64,000 bases of DNA from Flavobacteriales bacterium (GTDB lineage Bacteria > Bacteroidota > Bacteroidia > CAIKAF01), in assembly GCA_025451235.1 (NCBI GenBank), contig JANWKT010000024.1, positions 186,001 through 250,000 on the forward strand, given 5' to 3'. This document shows positions 40,012-48,558 of this stretch, in pieces. The position numbers were made by a program, and so were the translations under genes. The notes beneath the pieces are model-generated. The model ran no database searches and was not told where the DNA came from. It saw nothing but the letters and a program-made list of their open reading frames with translations. Position 1 is the stretch's first letter. Each line of letters begins with the position of its first letter.

Positions 40012-41487
40012 TCATTTCTTCACCCTTTTCTTAAATCTACTTTCCAAAAATCGATGTACAGGAAGTATAAGTGTTGCCAATAATAGGTTTACCAATAATT
40101 TATAAATCGGAACCCCATGGGTTATATTATCCACATAGGGATCAATAAATACCAGTATAAATTCAAACAATAATAATAAAGAAATAAAAATGAGTCCAAG
40201 GGATACCTGTTCAGATACCTTTATAAAGCCTAAAGACAATACAATCCCAAAAACAAGTAGAATGGCAAGAAGAATAATGGTGTATTGCAATATGTTTCGG
40301 CGTGCAATTCTTCTGGCCTCTTCCTTTTCCTTCTGTTCTATTACCATCTGTTCTTTCTCAAACTCATATTGACCTTGCAATTCCAGCATTTTTTCTGTGT
40401 TTTCATCATTATGTATACTATCCCGATATAACATGAACATCCTTTGATCGTTGAATGCACTCTTAAAATCCTCTTCTGAGCTGTCTAAAAAAGTCAATTG
40501 CAGATAAGTATCCCGAATGATGGTCTTTGCACCAATGTCAAATGAGATCGACAAAGCATCCTTCAAATACCCCCTTGCCTCCGTAAATCTTTTGAGCTTG
40601 GTGAGCACATGAGCTATAATGGTATACTTGTACGATATAATTTCTTTATTCCCTTGTTTTTCTTCTATTTCCAAACCTAGTAAAAGGTATTCCAGTGCTT
40701 TTTCATGGTCACCCTGCTCATCATATACGCTACCTATACCGCCATATGCACCCGCAACTATTGCTTCATCTCCAATTTCCTTGGCAAGCGCTAGACTGCG
40801 CTGATAGTTTTTCAATGCCTCAGGGTAGTTCTGCTGGCGAAAATAAGTAGCCCCCACATTATGATAACCAAGAGGAATAGCTTCCTTATCACCCAGGTAG
40901 ATCCATAGTTTCAGAGCCGCCTGATAATTTCTCCTGGCTATGTTAAAATCTCCTTGGTCATAATATATATTTCCAATATTGTTATAATAGTCTGCTACTT
41001 TCCCTTTATTATCCAGATCTTCATATATCCTAAGTGCGAACAGGTAATATTTTAGGGCTTCAGGAGGGTTTCCCTGGTGTAAGCAGATCGTTCCTATTTT
41101 TCCACACATATCCGCAACGCCCGGCTTATATTCCATTTCGCAATATATAGCCAAGGCTCCATTATAATATTTCAGGGATTCGGGATACTTTGACTGGTAC
41201 AAATAACATCTTCCCATTGTGCTAAAGGATTTGGCTTCTCCTTTTTGATAGTTGATCTGAACGGATAAAGTCATCGCCTGCTGCGTATACTCTATACATT
41301 TATCAAAATTATCGGCATTCAAGTACTCCACGCCAAGTTTGTTGAGTGTATTGACTTTATTGGTGTCCTCTCCAGTTGTTTTAAGAACCAGAAGCAGCGA
41401 ATCAGTAGGTGTTTGCTGCCCATTCAACATTAAATGAAGACTATTGAATAGTAGGGTGAGTAGAAGATATCTTGTTGTGATTGCCAC
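40012..41487 (-). CDS. TPR protein with C-terminal three-helix membrane module
   Basis: The 491-residue protein has a signal peptide (about residues 1-23). Residues about 40-340 form six to seven TPR repeats of the kinesin light-chain-like type (PEALKYYNGALAIY, GNIYYDQGDFNIARRNYQAAL and similar). A coiled coil of charged residues (355-395) leads to three membrane helices (about 397-419, 427-448, 462-480) and a basic end FKKRVKK. TPR proteins of this layout in Bacteroidota usually carry a kinase or LuxR domain after the helix; none is present here. The C-terminal module matches that of the next gene. Confidence 0.9.
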   Translation of the reverse strand: MAITTRYLLLTLLFNSLHLMLNGQQTPTDSLLLVLKTTGEDTNKVNTLNKLGVEYLNADNFDKCIEYTQQAMTLSVQINYQKGEAKSFSTMGRCYLYQSKYPESLKYYNGALAIYCEMEYKPGVADMCGKIGTICLHQGNPPEALKYYLFALRIYEDLDNKGKVADYYNNIGNIYYDQGDFNIARRNYQAALKLWIYLGDKEAIPLGYHNVGATYFRQQNYPEALKNYQRSLALAKEIGDEAIVAGAYGGIGSVYDEQGDHEKALEYLLLGLEIEEKQGNKEIISYKYTIIAHVLTKLKRFTEARGYLKDALSISFDIGAKTIIRDTYLQLTFLDSSEEDFKSAFNDQRMFMLYRDSIHNDENTEKMLELQGQYEFEKEQMVIEQKEKEEARRIARRNILQYTIILLAILLVFGIVLSLGFIKVSEQVSLGLIFISLLLLFEFILVFIDPYVDNITHGVPIYKLLVNLLLATLILPVHRFLESRFKKRVKK

Positions 41488-41544
41488 TATCTTTTTATAG
41501 AATTAGGGAAGAAAAAAACTATTAAAAAATATAGGGTCGAGGTT

Positions 41545-41552
41545 CAAACATA
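41545..41552 (-). promoter_or_regulatory. -7 promoter element TATGTTTG
   Basis: On the minus strand this fits TAnnTTTG and lies 57 bases before the TPR gene start, giving a leader of ordinary length for the TPR-propeller unit. Confidence 0.45.
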
Positions 41553-41610
41553 AATGTAAACAAAAAAATAGTCTTTCATTCATTCTTATGCCCATACATT
41601 CATTTTTTGT

Positions 41611-41618
41611 TACTTTTG
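41611..41618 (+). promoter_or_regulatory. -7 promoter element TACTTTTG
   Basis: This fits TAnnTTTG and lies 17 bases before the ATG at 41636. It also supports 41636 as the true start, since an upstream in-frame ATG at 41588 lies before this box. Confidence 0.5.
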
Positions 41619-41635
41619 AATATATTATAATTACC

Positions 41636-43105
41636 ATGAAAGCCTACCTTTGCTCTATTTTCTTCGCTTCTCTGTTTATTTCAGGAGGATTGTTGCCATT
41701 AAACGCCCAGCAAAGATTGTTTGCAGGCAGGGTGAATAACTTTAGCACCGAATATGATGTATACCCCCAAGGTTGGTCGGCATACCAGATCCTTGGCGTA
41801 CCTAATGTGTATCCGGCCTATGGTGATATTGAGGATGCCTTTAATCCTGAAAATTTTGGTATACAAAGAGATTTTATTGATATAGGGTATGATAACTACG
41901 GACCTATTGACAGTATTTTTATTTATCAAACCTATACCCCTGGTTTTATAGATTCTGTATTTGTTAAAAACCCAGGTACCCAGGCTTGGGACCTGGTATA
42001 CTCTGCCATTCCTGCACCAGGACCACCCGTCTCCAGCATATTGGCCATCGGTTTTCCCATGACCAGCTATCCGGTGAATGAGCTCCGCCTTACCCTTGCC
42101 AATGATACCGCACCTGACTGGGTTGAAATAGATGCCGTCTCCATTAGCCCGGCAAGTACTAATATATTCACGCCTGAAACTATACCCGGTTCTGCTTTGG
42201 ACTTCGATGGAGTGGATGATGCATTCCATTCCTATTCCAACTTGCTCAATTTGATCACCGATACAGGTGCGACCTTTACTGCCTGGATCAATATTCATCA
42301 GAACATCGCTCCTGCGATAACAGATGTTTTTGATGGGGCTTGTGTTTTATGTGACGCCGACGGTACTTATATTGGTGTATACTTAGGGAATGCCGGTGGA
42401 AGCGATAGCCTTTATTTTTATAATTATGATGGGGCGGATGAATTCTTTGGAATGGATTATACCCTCGATACCTGGTTCCATATTGCACTGGTTCATACCA
42501 ACGACCAGTTAAAGGCCTATAAAAATGGGGTTTTGTACCGCACCATTCCTTCGGGATCTACTGCTTATATTGGCATGAGGGCACTTGAAATGGGATTTAA
42601 TTTGAGCTCGGGGGCCTATTTCGAGGGAGAAATAGATGAGGTAACCACTTTTAATAAAGGCTTGAACATAACAGAAGTAAACGATGTAATGCATATGAAT
42701 GTTCCGGCAAATATGCCTGGACTAACTGCCTATTGGCAGATGAGTAATTGCGATGCTTCACATACCTATAATCCCAAAAACCATATTGCTGATTCATTGG
42801 ATGGCGTATCCTGCTCTTTGTCGGGCGTTCCTGATTTTACCGCAATAGAAAATACAGTGAATGAGACTTCATCTATCGACATATACCCAAATCCTTCAAC
42901 CGGTATAGTTCATATTGCATTCAACAATATAACAGCCAATTATGTAGCGATTTACGACATAGCTGGTCGAATGATCCATCAAATGAATATACCGGCGGAT
43001 GAGATAATTACCCTGGATTTGTCCCAATACCCGGCAGGGATCTACTCCATCCAGGTATTAGATGCTAATCAAAAAACGTATGTGTCAAAATTAATCATCC
43101 ATTAA
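41636..43105 (+). CDS. Secreted LamG-domain protein with T9SS type A sorting tail
   Basis: The 489-residue protein starts with a signal peptide (MKAYLCSIFFASLFISGGLL, cut near NAQQ). The N-terminal part (about 25-170) resembles a discoidin-like beta-domain (VEIDAVSISP at its end), the middle (about 180-375) is a LamG/concanavalin A-type jelly roll (ALDFDGVDDAF, FTAWINIH, LDTWFHIALVH, FEGEIDEVTTFNK), and the last 80 residues are a sorting domain with YPNPSTGIVHI and AGIYSIQVL...KLIIH. Exported by T9SS to the cell surface; probably carbohydrate-binding. No catalytic motif is seen. Confidence 0.92.
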   Translation: MKAYLCSIFFASLFISGGLLPLNAQQRLFAGRVNNFSTEYDVYPQGWSAYQILGVPNVYPAYGDIEDAFNPENFGIQRDFIDIGYDNYGPIDSIFIYQTYTPGFIDSVFVKNPGTQAWDLVYSAIPAPGPPVSSILAIGFPMTSYPVNELRLTLANDTAPDWVEIDAVSISPASTNIFTPETIPGSALDFDGVDDAFHSYSNLLNLITDTGATFTAWINIHQNIAPAITDVFDGACVLCDADGTYIGVYLGNAGGSDSLYFYNYDGADEFFGMDYTLDTWFHIALVHTNDQLKAYKNGVLYRTIPSGSTAYIGMRALEMGFNLSSGAYFEGEIDEVTTFNKGLNITEVNDVMHMNVPANMPGLTAYWQMSNCDASHTYNPKNHIADSLDGVSCSLSGVPDFTAIENTVNETSSIDIYPNPSTGIVHIAFNNITANYVAIYDIAGRMIHQMNIPADEIITLDLSQYPAGIYSIQVLDANQKTYVSKLIIH

Positions 43106-43426
43106 TTGGGCCACCCTCACCTTTTCCACTTGAATGACCAATGGATTAGAAAATGGTTCATTAAAATTCCGGATCTAACGAACATTTGATATTTATATTA
43201 TCTATCCATTAAAATAAACATGGGTTGGCAAACCTGTTTTTCATTTTAGTGAATGGTTGTCTCAAAATGAGATAAAAAAACTCTTTTAAAACAATATGTC
43301 AAATCACTAAAACCCTTGTAATTTTTTTATAATCAATTAATTGCATCCAATTTGGATCGATGCCCGTTTTGGTGGCACTATCATTGAAAATAGGATAATG
43401 AATTAAATCATTTAAATTTTAAAATT
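43106..43426. other. 321-base non-coding stretch before the DUF4382 gene
   Basis: The stretch is AT-rich, with no open frame of convincing length and no strong hairpin. It should contain the promoter of the DUF4382 lipoprotein gene, but I found no clear TAnnTTTG box at a suitable distance. Confidence 0.5.
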
Positions 43427-44200
43427 ATGAAAAGAATTATTTTGTATATGGTTGTCGGGCTTTTTACTGCATTCACGTTTACGTCGTGTGAAGATGATCA
43501 AGCGGTTGAACCTAAAAGTTTCAAAGTAAGAATGACCGACTCCCCTGGTAATTATGCTGCATTAAATGTAACAATTACCAGTGTGGATGGATATGTTGAA
43601 GATCATGGATGGGTTACACTTAGTTCTCAAACTCAAACAATAAATGTGGCATCACTAACAAATGGTAGTGAAATAGTAATTGCAGATGCACATGATGTGC
43701 AAACCGGATTTTATACCCATTTACGGATAAAATTTGGTGGTACTGCAACTATTAATATCAATGCCACCGGAAGCGGAAGCGGATTACTCTTCACGCTGAT
43801 CTGGGACTCACCTCAGGAAGTGGATATCTTGGTCAATCGCCAGGTAACCAACAACTCAGGAGCAAATGTATTGCTCGACTTTGATGTGGCCCAATCTATC
43901 ATTCAGATAGGCGCTCAATATCATTTTCAGCCTGTTGTAAGGGAAGTTCATAATGAGGATACTGGGGTAAAAGGTCGTACACAAGGAGCATCAACAGCTG
44001 CGGTAGTGTTCACCAACCCATCTCATACCTACAGTGGTTATATTAATTCCGACGGTTATTTCTTTATTCGTGGTATGTCATCAGGTACTTATACCTGTAC
44101 CATTTATAAAAACTCTGAATCGAACGAACAACACCAGATCAATGGTATTGTTGTTACGCAAGGACAGGTTTATCATATGGGTACCATCAACTTACAATAG
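43427..44200 (+). CDS. DUF4382 lipoprotein
   Basis: The 257-residue protein has a lipoprotein signal (lipobox-like FTSC, Cys21) and acidic residues after the Cys (EDD), which in Bacteroidota favours surface export. Residues about 30-165 are a DUF4382 domain (FKVRMTDSPGNYAALNVTI, DAHDVQTGFYTHLRI, DFDVAQSIIQIG). The C-terminal part (about 180-257) is a short carboxypeptidase-regulatory-like beta-sandwich (SGYINSDGYFFIRGMSSGTYT). DUF4382 proteins are of unknown function. A strong terminator follows. Confidence 0.92.
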   Translation: MKRIILYMVVGLFTAFTFTSCEDDQAVEPKSFKVRMTDSPGNYAALNVTITSVDGYVEDHGWVTLSSQTQTINVASLTNGSEIVIADAHDVQTGFYTHLRIKFGGTATININATGSGSGLLFTLIWDSPQEVDILVNRQVTNNSGANVLLDFDVAQSIIQIGAQYHFQPVVREVHNEDTGVKGRTQGASTAAVVFTNPSHTYSGYINSDGYFFIRGMSSGTYTCTIYKNSESNEQHQINGIVVTQGQVYHMGTINLQ

Positions 44201-44236
44201 TTTTGGTGAAGCTGCTGTTTCACTTCGGCAGCAATC

Positions 44237-44269
44237 AAAAAAGGGGAGGAGGAAGTTCTCCCCTTTTTT
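44237..44269 (+). terminator. Intrinsic terminator after the DUF4382 gene
   Basis: AAAAAAGGGGAG (44237-44248) pairs with CTCCCCTTTTTT (44258-44269) around a 9-base loop, ending in a T-run. It separates the DUF4382 gene from the next gene, whose start is 15 bases further on. Confidence 0.85.
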
Positions 44270-44283
44270 ATTATTTTCACTTC

Positions 44284-44757
44284 ATGAAAAAACTATCTTT
44301 CTTTTTCTTGGTCTTTATCCTTCTTCTTGGCTCAGGTCATACGCAAATGACCTATGATGCATTTGCGGATTCATTACAGGGAAATTCGGATAGCTGGGTG
44401 AACCAACGGGTTGAAAATGCAAAGAATGGGATCATTGAAAAAGTAGAAATGCCATTGGTAGTTCGAACAAAAGCATGGGGATGCAGGTGCCCCGACAATT
44501 ATATAGGCGTAGGTGCCAATGTGAAAGAATGCTCCTGGATATTCCCTATCGCTAAAAAGAAACTTCCTTCACCTGATGAAAAAGGGTATAGTTTGGTGGT
44601 GACCGGATATTTTACGGGTAAATGGAAAGTAATGGACCTGCGTGCCAACGAAAAGGAGCCGGAGGAATGGATATATACCGTGGCAGAATTTAATATTATT
44701 TCATGGAAAATGAACACCCAGGAATATAAAGTGGATGCTCCGAAGGTTGTCAAGTGA
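44284..44757 (+). CDS. Small secreted protein, unknown function
   Basis: The 157-residue protein carries a signal peptide (MKKLSFFFLVFILLLGSGHT). The mature part has one Cys-x-Cys pair (WGCRCPDNYIG) plus a third Cys (ECSW) and otherwise looks beta-rich. The start at 44284 was chosen because the signal peptide begins there; an in-frame start at 44203 would overlap the terminator. I do not recognise a family. The Cys triad near a Trp-Gly motif could bind a metal or form a disulfide. Confidence 0.8.
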   Translation: MKKLSFFFLVFILLLGSGHTQMTYDAFADSLQGNSDSWVNQRVENAKNGIIEKVEMPLVVRTKAWGCRCPDNYIGVGANVKECSWIFPIAKKKLPSPDEKGYSLVVTGYFTGKWKVMDLRANEKEPEEWIYTVAEFNIISWKMNTQEYKVDAPKVVK

Positions 44758-44768
44758 AGTATAAAAAT

Positions 44769-45383
44769 CTAGTAAATACTGATCTTCCCTGAAAAGCTTT
44801 GACCCTTATTGGGGGTTACTTTTACTATATAATCTGCTGGTTTTAACCGCACCGTCGACATATCTAATAAATTAGCCGAGTACTGCAAAATAGGTTTGTT
44901 ATACATCACATAATAATGGTTATCCAAAGATTGGATATCAATATAACAGGACTTATCCCCTTCTACTCCTCTAATTTGCACTGTTAAGATCTGGGCTGTA
45001 CGGTCCAGGAGAATGGTATTGCTGGTCTTGTTCTCCTCCGCATTGAACTTACTTGGGTCTGTAGCATCTATTCGCTGCAGATAGCTGTCCATAAAATGAG
45101 TATACAAGCCTTTTATTTCGGCATCTGCCATGAGATCCTTCCAACTGCGGGCATCGTAATTGGTATCACTTTCAATCGTTGCCATTTCAAGGTTAAGCCC
45201 GGTAGTAATGGTGCATTTATGGATCCATTTGTATTTCCCGTTCTGGAGGACCTCCATGTCTAACTTAATATTTCGAAGGCCCGTGCTGCTATTACCAAGA
45301 TAAGTACCCGAGAACCGGTACTCATTCTGAGCCCCTAAAAGGAAAGGAAAACTGATCAGACAAAGGAGTATGAAACGTTTCAT
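44769..45383 (-). CDS. Secreted protein, unknown function
   Basis: The 204-residue protein has a clear signal peptide (MKRFILLCLISFPFLLGAQ). The mature N-terminus starts YRFSGTYLGNSSTG, a lipocalin-like first strand. The C-terminal 30 residues (LKPADYIVKVTPNKGQSFSG...KISIY) resemble the end of a T9SS sorting tail, but the YPNP-type start of such a tail is missing, so I do not call it one. It is convergent with the preceding gene, with 11 bases between the stops. Confidence 0.8.
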   Translation of the reverse strand: MKRFILLCLISFPFLLGAQNEYRFSGTYLGNSSTGLRNIKLDMEVLQNGKYKWIHKCTITTGLNLEMATIESDTNYDARSWKDLMADAEIKGLYTHFMDSYLQRIDATDPSKFNAEENKTSNTILLDRTAQILTVQIRGVEGDKSCYIDIQSLDNHYYVMYNKPILQYSANLLDMSTVRLKPADYIVKVTPNKGQSFSGKISIY

Positions 45384-45435
45384 ATGAATAATTTATAGGA
45401 TTAAAATACGTAATTCCCTGTTTATTTGGCAATAT

Positions 45436-45468
45436 TGATACCAAATTTTACAAAATACTCTATATTTG
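45436..45468 (+). promoter_or_regulatory. Bacteroidota promoter TTG-N22-TATATTTG
   Basis: TTG at 45436-45438 and TATATTTG at 45461-45468 are separated by 22 bases. The ridA start lies 27 bases downstream. Confidence 0.6.
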
Positions 45469-45495
45469 GTCAAATTCAACCCGTTTATTTTCAGC

Positions 45496-45873
45496 ATGAA
45501 GACGATTTACGATACAGATGAGGCACCTGCACCCATAGGTCCTTACAGCCAGGCGGTGAAGGTCCACGGTTTTTTATTTACATCCGGCCAGATTGCCATT
45601 GACCCGGTTACCGGAAACATGATCCAAACCTCCATTGAGGCCGAAACCGTCCAGGTAATGAAGAACCTGGAGGCTTTATTGAGCGCCGCAGATCATAATT
45701 GGGACCATGTGGTTAAATCTACCATTTATCTCAAAAATATGGCGGATTTTCCCAAAGTGAATGAAGTCTATGGATCTGTTTTCAAACAATCCTATCCTGC
45801 CCGGGAAACAGTACAAGTAGCAGCCTTACCAAGAGGGGCAAATGTGGAGATCAGTGTAGTAGCATCCAAGTAA
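45496..45873 (+). CDS. RidA family 2-iminobutanoate/2-iminopropanoate deaminase
   Basis: The 125-residue protein matches RidA (YjgF/UK114): APAPIGPYSQAVKV near the N-terminus, SGQIAIDPVTG, and the catalytic Arg in PARETVQVAALPRGANVEI. It destroys reactive enamines and imines released by PLP enzymes, in the cytoplasm. The ATG at 45496 gives the usual family length; an in-frame upstream TTG (45466) lies inside the promoter. The next gene starts 10 bases after its stop. Confidence 0.96.
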   Translation: MKTIYDTDEAPAPIGPYSQAVKVHGFLFTSGQIAIDPVTGNMIQTSIEAETVQVMKNLEALLSAADHNWDHVVKSTIYLKNMADFPKVNEVYGSVFKQSYPARETVQVAALPRGANVEISVVASK

Positions 45874-45883
45874 GCTTATTTTC

Positions 45884-46423
45884 ATGCTTCCAATAAAAAA
45901 ACTCTTTTTGTTTTTTTTGATCGGTGGAGGATCCTTATCCATCCATGCGCAAATAACAAAATTCGGGTGGCAAACCTACAATGATGGCACCTATACCCTA
46001 AAATATCCGAATACCTGGATCGTTGAAAAACCATCAGACTCTCTAAAATATGTAAAGCTTGTTTTCAAGTTCAATGGGAGTATGATCAACGATCTGAATG
46101 GCAATGCAACCATCGCCCGTCATGAGATACCCAAAGAATATTCAACTATTTCCGAATTTTCAGCTATTCTCAGTATTGCGCTTATGCAAATGGAGGGTGT
46201 TATTTCTGATAAGACCACCGAAACTTCTAACGAACTGGGAAATTGCATTGTTACGGATTTTAATATTTCGGATAAAAATTACAACCCCTCGGCTTATATG
46301 ATGCAAGCGGTATGGAAATATAAAAATGAGTTTTGGGTGCTTACGCTAACACAAGCCAAAAAGAAGACAGGTAAAACGAGAAGATTGTTTTTACAAATGG
46401 TGGATTCTTTCAATATTCACTAA
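45884..46423 (+). CDS. Secreted PsbP/MOG1-fold-like protein
   Basis: The 179-residue protein has a signal peptide (about residues 1-23, cut near SIHAQ). The first mature strands GTYTLKYPNTWIVEKP match the start of PsbP/DcrB/MOG1-type folds, and the C-terminal WKYKNEFWVLTLTQAKK fits the last strands and helix. It is inferred to be a small periplasmic protein. It probably shares the ridA transcript (10-base gap). Function unknown. Confidence 0.82.
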   Translation: MLPIKKLFLFFLIGGGSLSIHAQITKFGWQTYNDGTYTLKYPNTWIVEKPSDSLKYVKLVFKFNGSMINDLNGNATIARHEIPKEYSTISEFSAILSIALMQMEGVISDKTTETSNELGNCIVTDFNISDKNYNPSAYMMQAVWKYKNEFWVLTLTQAKKKTGKTRRLFLQMVDSFNIH

Positions 46424-46454
46424 CGTCCATCAAAAAAAAATAAAAGAAAAAAAT

Positions 46455-46462
46455 TATTTTTG
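46455..46462 (+). promoter_or_regulatory. -7 promoter element TATTTTTG
   Basis: This fits TAnnTTTG and lies 20 bases before the ATG at 46483. No clear -33 box. Confidence 0.45.
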
Positions 46463-46482
46463 TTCAGATAATATCTGGCATC

Positions 46483-48465
46483 ATGGCTAAACCTAGATTT
46501 ACATTTAATACCCATACCCTCCCTTATCATAATTGGGGTAAACTATCACCAGAAGAAAAAGATGTTTTATTGAGTCGGGAACGCTTTGTAGGCGGTATAT
46601 GCTGGCTCAATGATTATATTATTAGCTCAAGTGAAGATGGGACCATTCGCATCACCGCAGCTGATGGCATCAGCAAGATCATCGACCAGTCTGAACATGC
46701 TTTCAATTATATTGCCTTGAACCATAACCAGCAATTATTGCTGGCTTGCAGCGACGACGGGAATATTTATTTGTACGAAACAGCACATTTTACCAAGGTC
46801 CATAAACTCACCGGACTCGATAAATCGGGTGTAAGAAAAGCCTCTTTTTCCAGAGCAGGGCATGTGATTGCAGGTTCCAATTCAGGGCACTTGGGTATCT
46901 GGCACCTTGAAAGTGGAAGGTCCGCTTTTTTTAACGACCATGAAGCAACTGTAAATGCGGTGGCTGTACATCCTGAAAAAGAGATGGCCATTTCAAATGA
47001 TATGTCGGGCAGAACTTTGATCTGGGACCTGCATGAAATGAAAATGGTGAAAGAACTGACTGAAAAAAGAGGGGCCTTTTTCAAAGGGCTCAATCATTTT
47101 GGAGCTAATACAGCTTTGTGGAACCATGATTTTTTGATCCTGGCGGATGACGAGCTAAGGATCTATAACAATGAATTTGAACAAGTACATGTGATCAAAG
47201 GAATGGCATTTGCTCCCAGTGATATTCAGGTATTTGATGGAATACTCTGGGCAGGGGGCGATTTTCTGAAAGGATGGAAAACAGATAACTGGGAAGAGGT
47301 TTTTTCAAAAAGACAAAAGGAAAATATTTATAGCATGGATATTGACCCGGATGGCATTCTTTATACAGGTGATCAGGAAGGGCATATATGCGTTTGGGCC
47401 ATCAAAGAACTGTTGGAAACCGAATTCAGGTACAGTCATGGCGGGAGTGTTACCCATGTGATCGACAATAAAGATTACCTGGTTACCTCATCAGATGATA
47501 AATCTATTATTGTTTGGAACAAAGATGGAACTGGAGTAAGCCGTTACCTAAGTAATGATAGTAAAATTGCGGTTTGCTCCTTCATCTCTCCCCATCAAAT
47601 TGTGATCATTGAAAACAATGCTGCCAGACTTCTTAACCTGGAATCCATGACCATTGAAAAAGAGGTAGAAATATGCCGTTACGTAAAAATGCAGTATAGT
47701 TTTATTAAAGACAACCTGCTTTACTTCTCCATGGTATGCCAGTTTCCAAGAATATTGAACCTGGAAAATTTTACATTGGAAGAAATTAGGTTCAGAACGG
47801 CTATTTATCATTTTTCGAATATCATTGACAACAAAATAATTGGCTGTGGTTATCCAGCATTTCCAGACGAGTACAAAGACTTTGACCTGGATAAACGAAA
47901 ACCTGATGAGGAGCTGAGAGAAGCTCCCGTGGTTTTAATTGACCTCGAAACGAACCAGGTGATAAAAGAGTTTTGGCTGAAGGGCACCGAGATCTATGGA
48001 CATTGGAAAAAAGATTCTATCTATCCTTCCTGCGCTTACCAGGAAAAAGATTGGTTTATTGTCGGCTATTCTGACGGCCAGATCGCCAAATGGAGAAAGG
48101 ATGGTGATCGGCCTGAATTACTTATTCATCCTGCCAAGGGCTATGTACTTAATATTCACAAAACAAAGAACAACGATTATGTAGTTTCTTCCGCCCCGGA
48201 TTACCCTTTGATGATCATTGACGAAAACCTTCAAATCGTTCAAAACAGGAAACTCAGCACGAATGCCAGTATTAAGTATTTTGACCAGGAAAAGAACATT
48301 GCGGTGGTAAGTGAAAGGGAAATAAAACAGGTCTTATTCTTTGAAGCGGATAGCCAGGAATACCTCGGAAATGTTGAATATGCCCATATGCTCGACAAGG
48401 TGTATAAAAGCGGTGAGGTTTATTATATATTCGGCGGTGGTGGGTGCACCGGAATATCAAGTTGA
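46483..48465 (+). CDS. Cytoplasmic WD40-repeat protein
   Basis: The 660-residue protein lacks a signal peptide or membrane helix. The N-terminal half shows seven-bladed WD40-type repeats: SSEDGTIRITAADG, SDDGNIYLYETAHF, SNSGHLGIWHLESG, SNDMSGRTLIWDLHEMK, GDQEGHICVWAIK, SSDDKSIIVWNKDG. A second, less regular propeller follows (about 370-655), for a likely two-propeller protein. It ends GGGGCTGISS. Function is unknown; such proteins serve as scaffolds. A run of CTTCAAA copies (about 48504-48535) lies between it and metH. Confidence 0.88.
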   Translation: MAKPRFTFNTHTLPYHNWGKLSPEEKDVLLSRERFVGGICWLNDYIISSSEDGTIRITAADGISKIIDQSEHAFNYIALNHNQQLLLACSDDGNIYLYETAHFTKVHKLTGLDKSGVRKASFSRAGHVIAGSNSGHLGIWHLESGRSAFFNDHEATVNAVAVHPEKEMAISNDMSGRTLIWDLHEMKMVKELTEKRGAFFKGLNHFGANTALWNHDFLILADDELRIYNNEFEQVHVIKGMAFAPSDIQVFDGILWAGGDFLKGWKTDNWEEVFSKRQKENIYSMDIDPDGILYTGDQEGHICVWAIKELLETEFRYSHGGSVTHVIDNKDYLVTSSDDKSIIVWNKDGTGVSRYLSNDSKIAVCSFISPHQIVIIENNAARLLNLESMTIEKEVEICRYVKMQYSFIKDNLLYFSMVCQFPRILNLENFTLEEIRFRTAIYHFSNIIDNKIIGCGYPAFPDEYKDFDLDKRKPDEELREAPVVLIDLETNQVIKEFWLKGTEIYGHWKKDSIYPSCAYQEKDWFIVGYSDGQIAKWRKDGDRPELLIHPAKGYVLNIHKTKNNDYVVSSAPDYPLMIIDENLQIVQNRKLSTNASIKYFDQEKNIAVVSEREIKQVLFFEADSQEYLGNVEYAHMLDKVYKSGEVYYIFGGGGCTGISS

Positions 48466-48543
48466 TAAAATCAATTTGAGGCTGGAGGCTGGCACGAAAA
48501 TAACTTCAAACCCCGTCAAACTTCAAACTTCAAACCTTTTCGC

Positions 48544-48551
48544 TACTTTTG
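48544..48551 (+). promoter_or_regulatory. -7 promoter element TACTTTTG, 7 nt before metH
   Basis: This fits TAnnTTTG and ends seven bases before the metH ATG at 48559, so transcription would begin at or next to the start codon. No B12 riboswitch fits in this short space. Confidence 0.45.
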
Positions 48552-48558
48552 CCCCCCA

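Noticed and set aside
44769-44860. T9SS sorting tail on the secreted protein at 44769-45383
   Set aside because: The last 30 residues look like the end of a sorting tail, but the YPNP-type opening and typical length are missing.
48504-48535. Short CTTCAAA tandem copies before metH
   Set aside because: Only about three imperfect 7-base copies; too short to call a functional repeat.
48466-48558. Possible B12 (cobalamin) riboswitch before metH
   Set aside because: The space is about 90 bases and contains a -7 promoter box seven bases before the start; no B12-box or room for a riboswitch.
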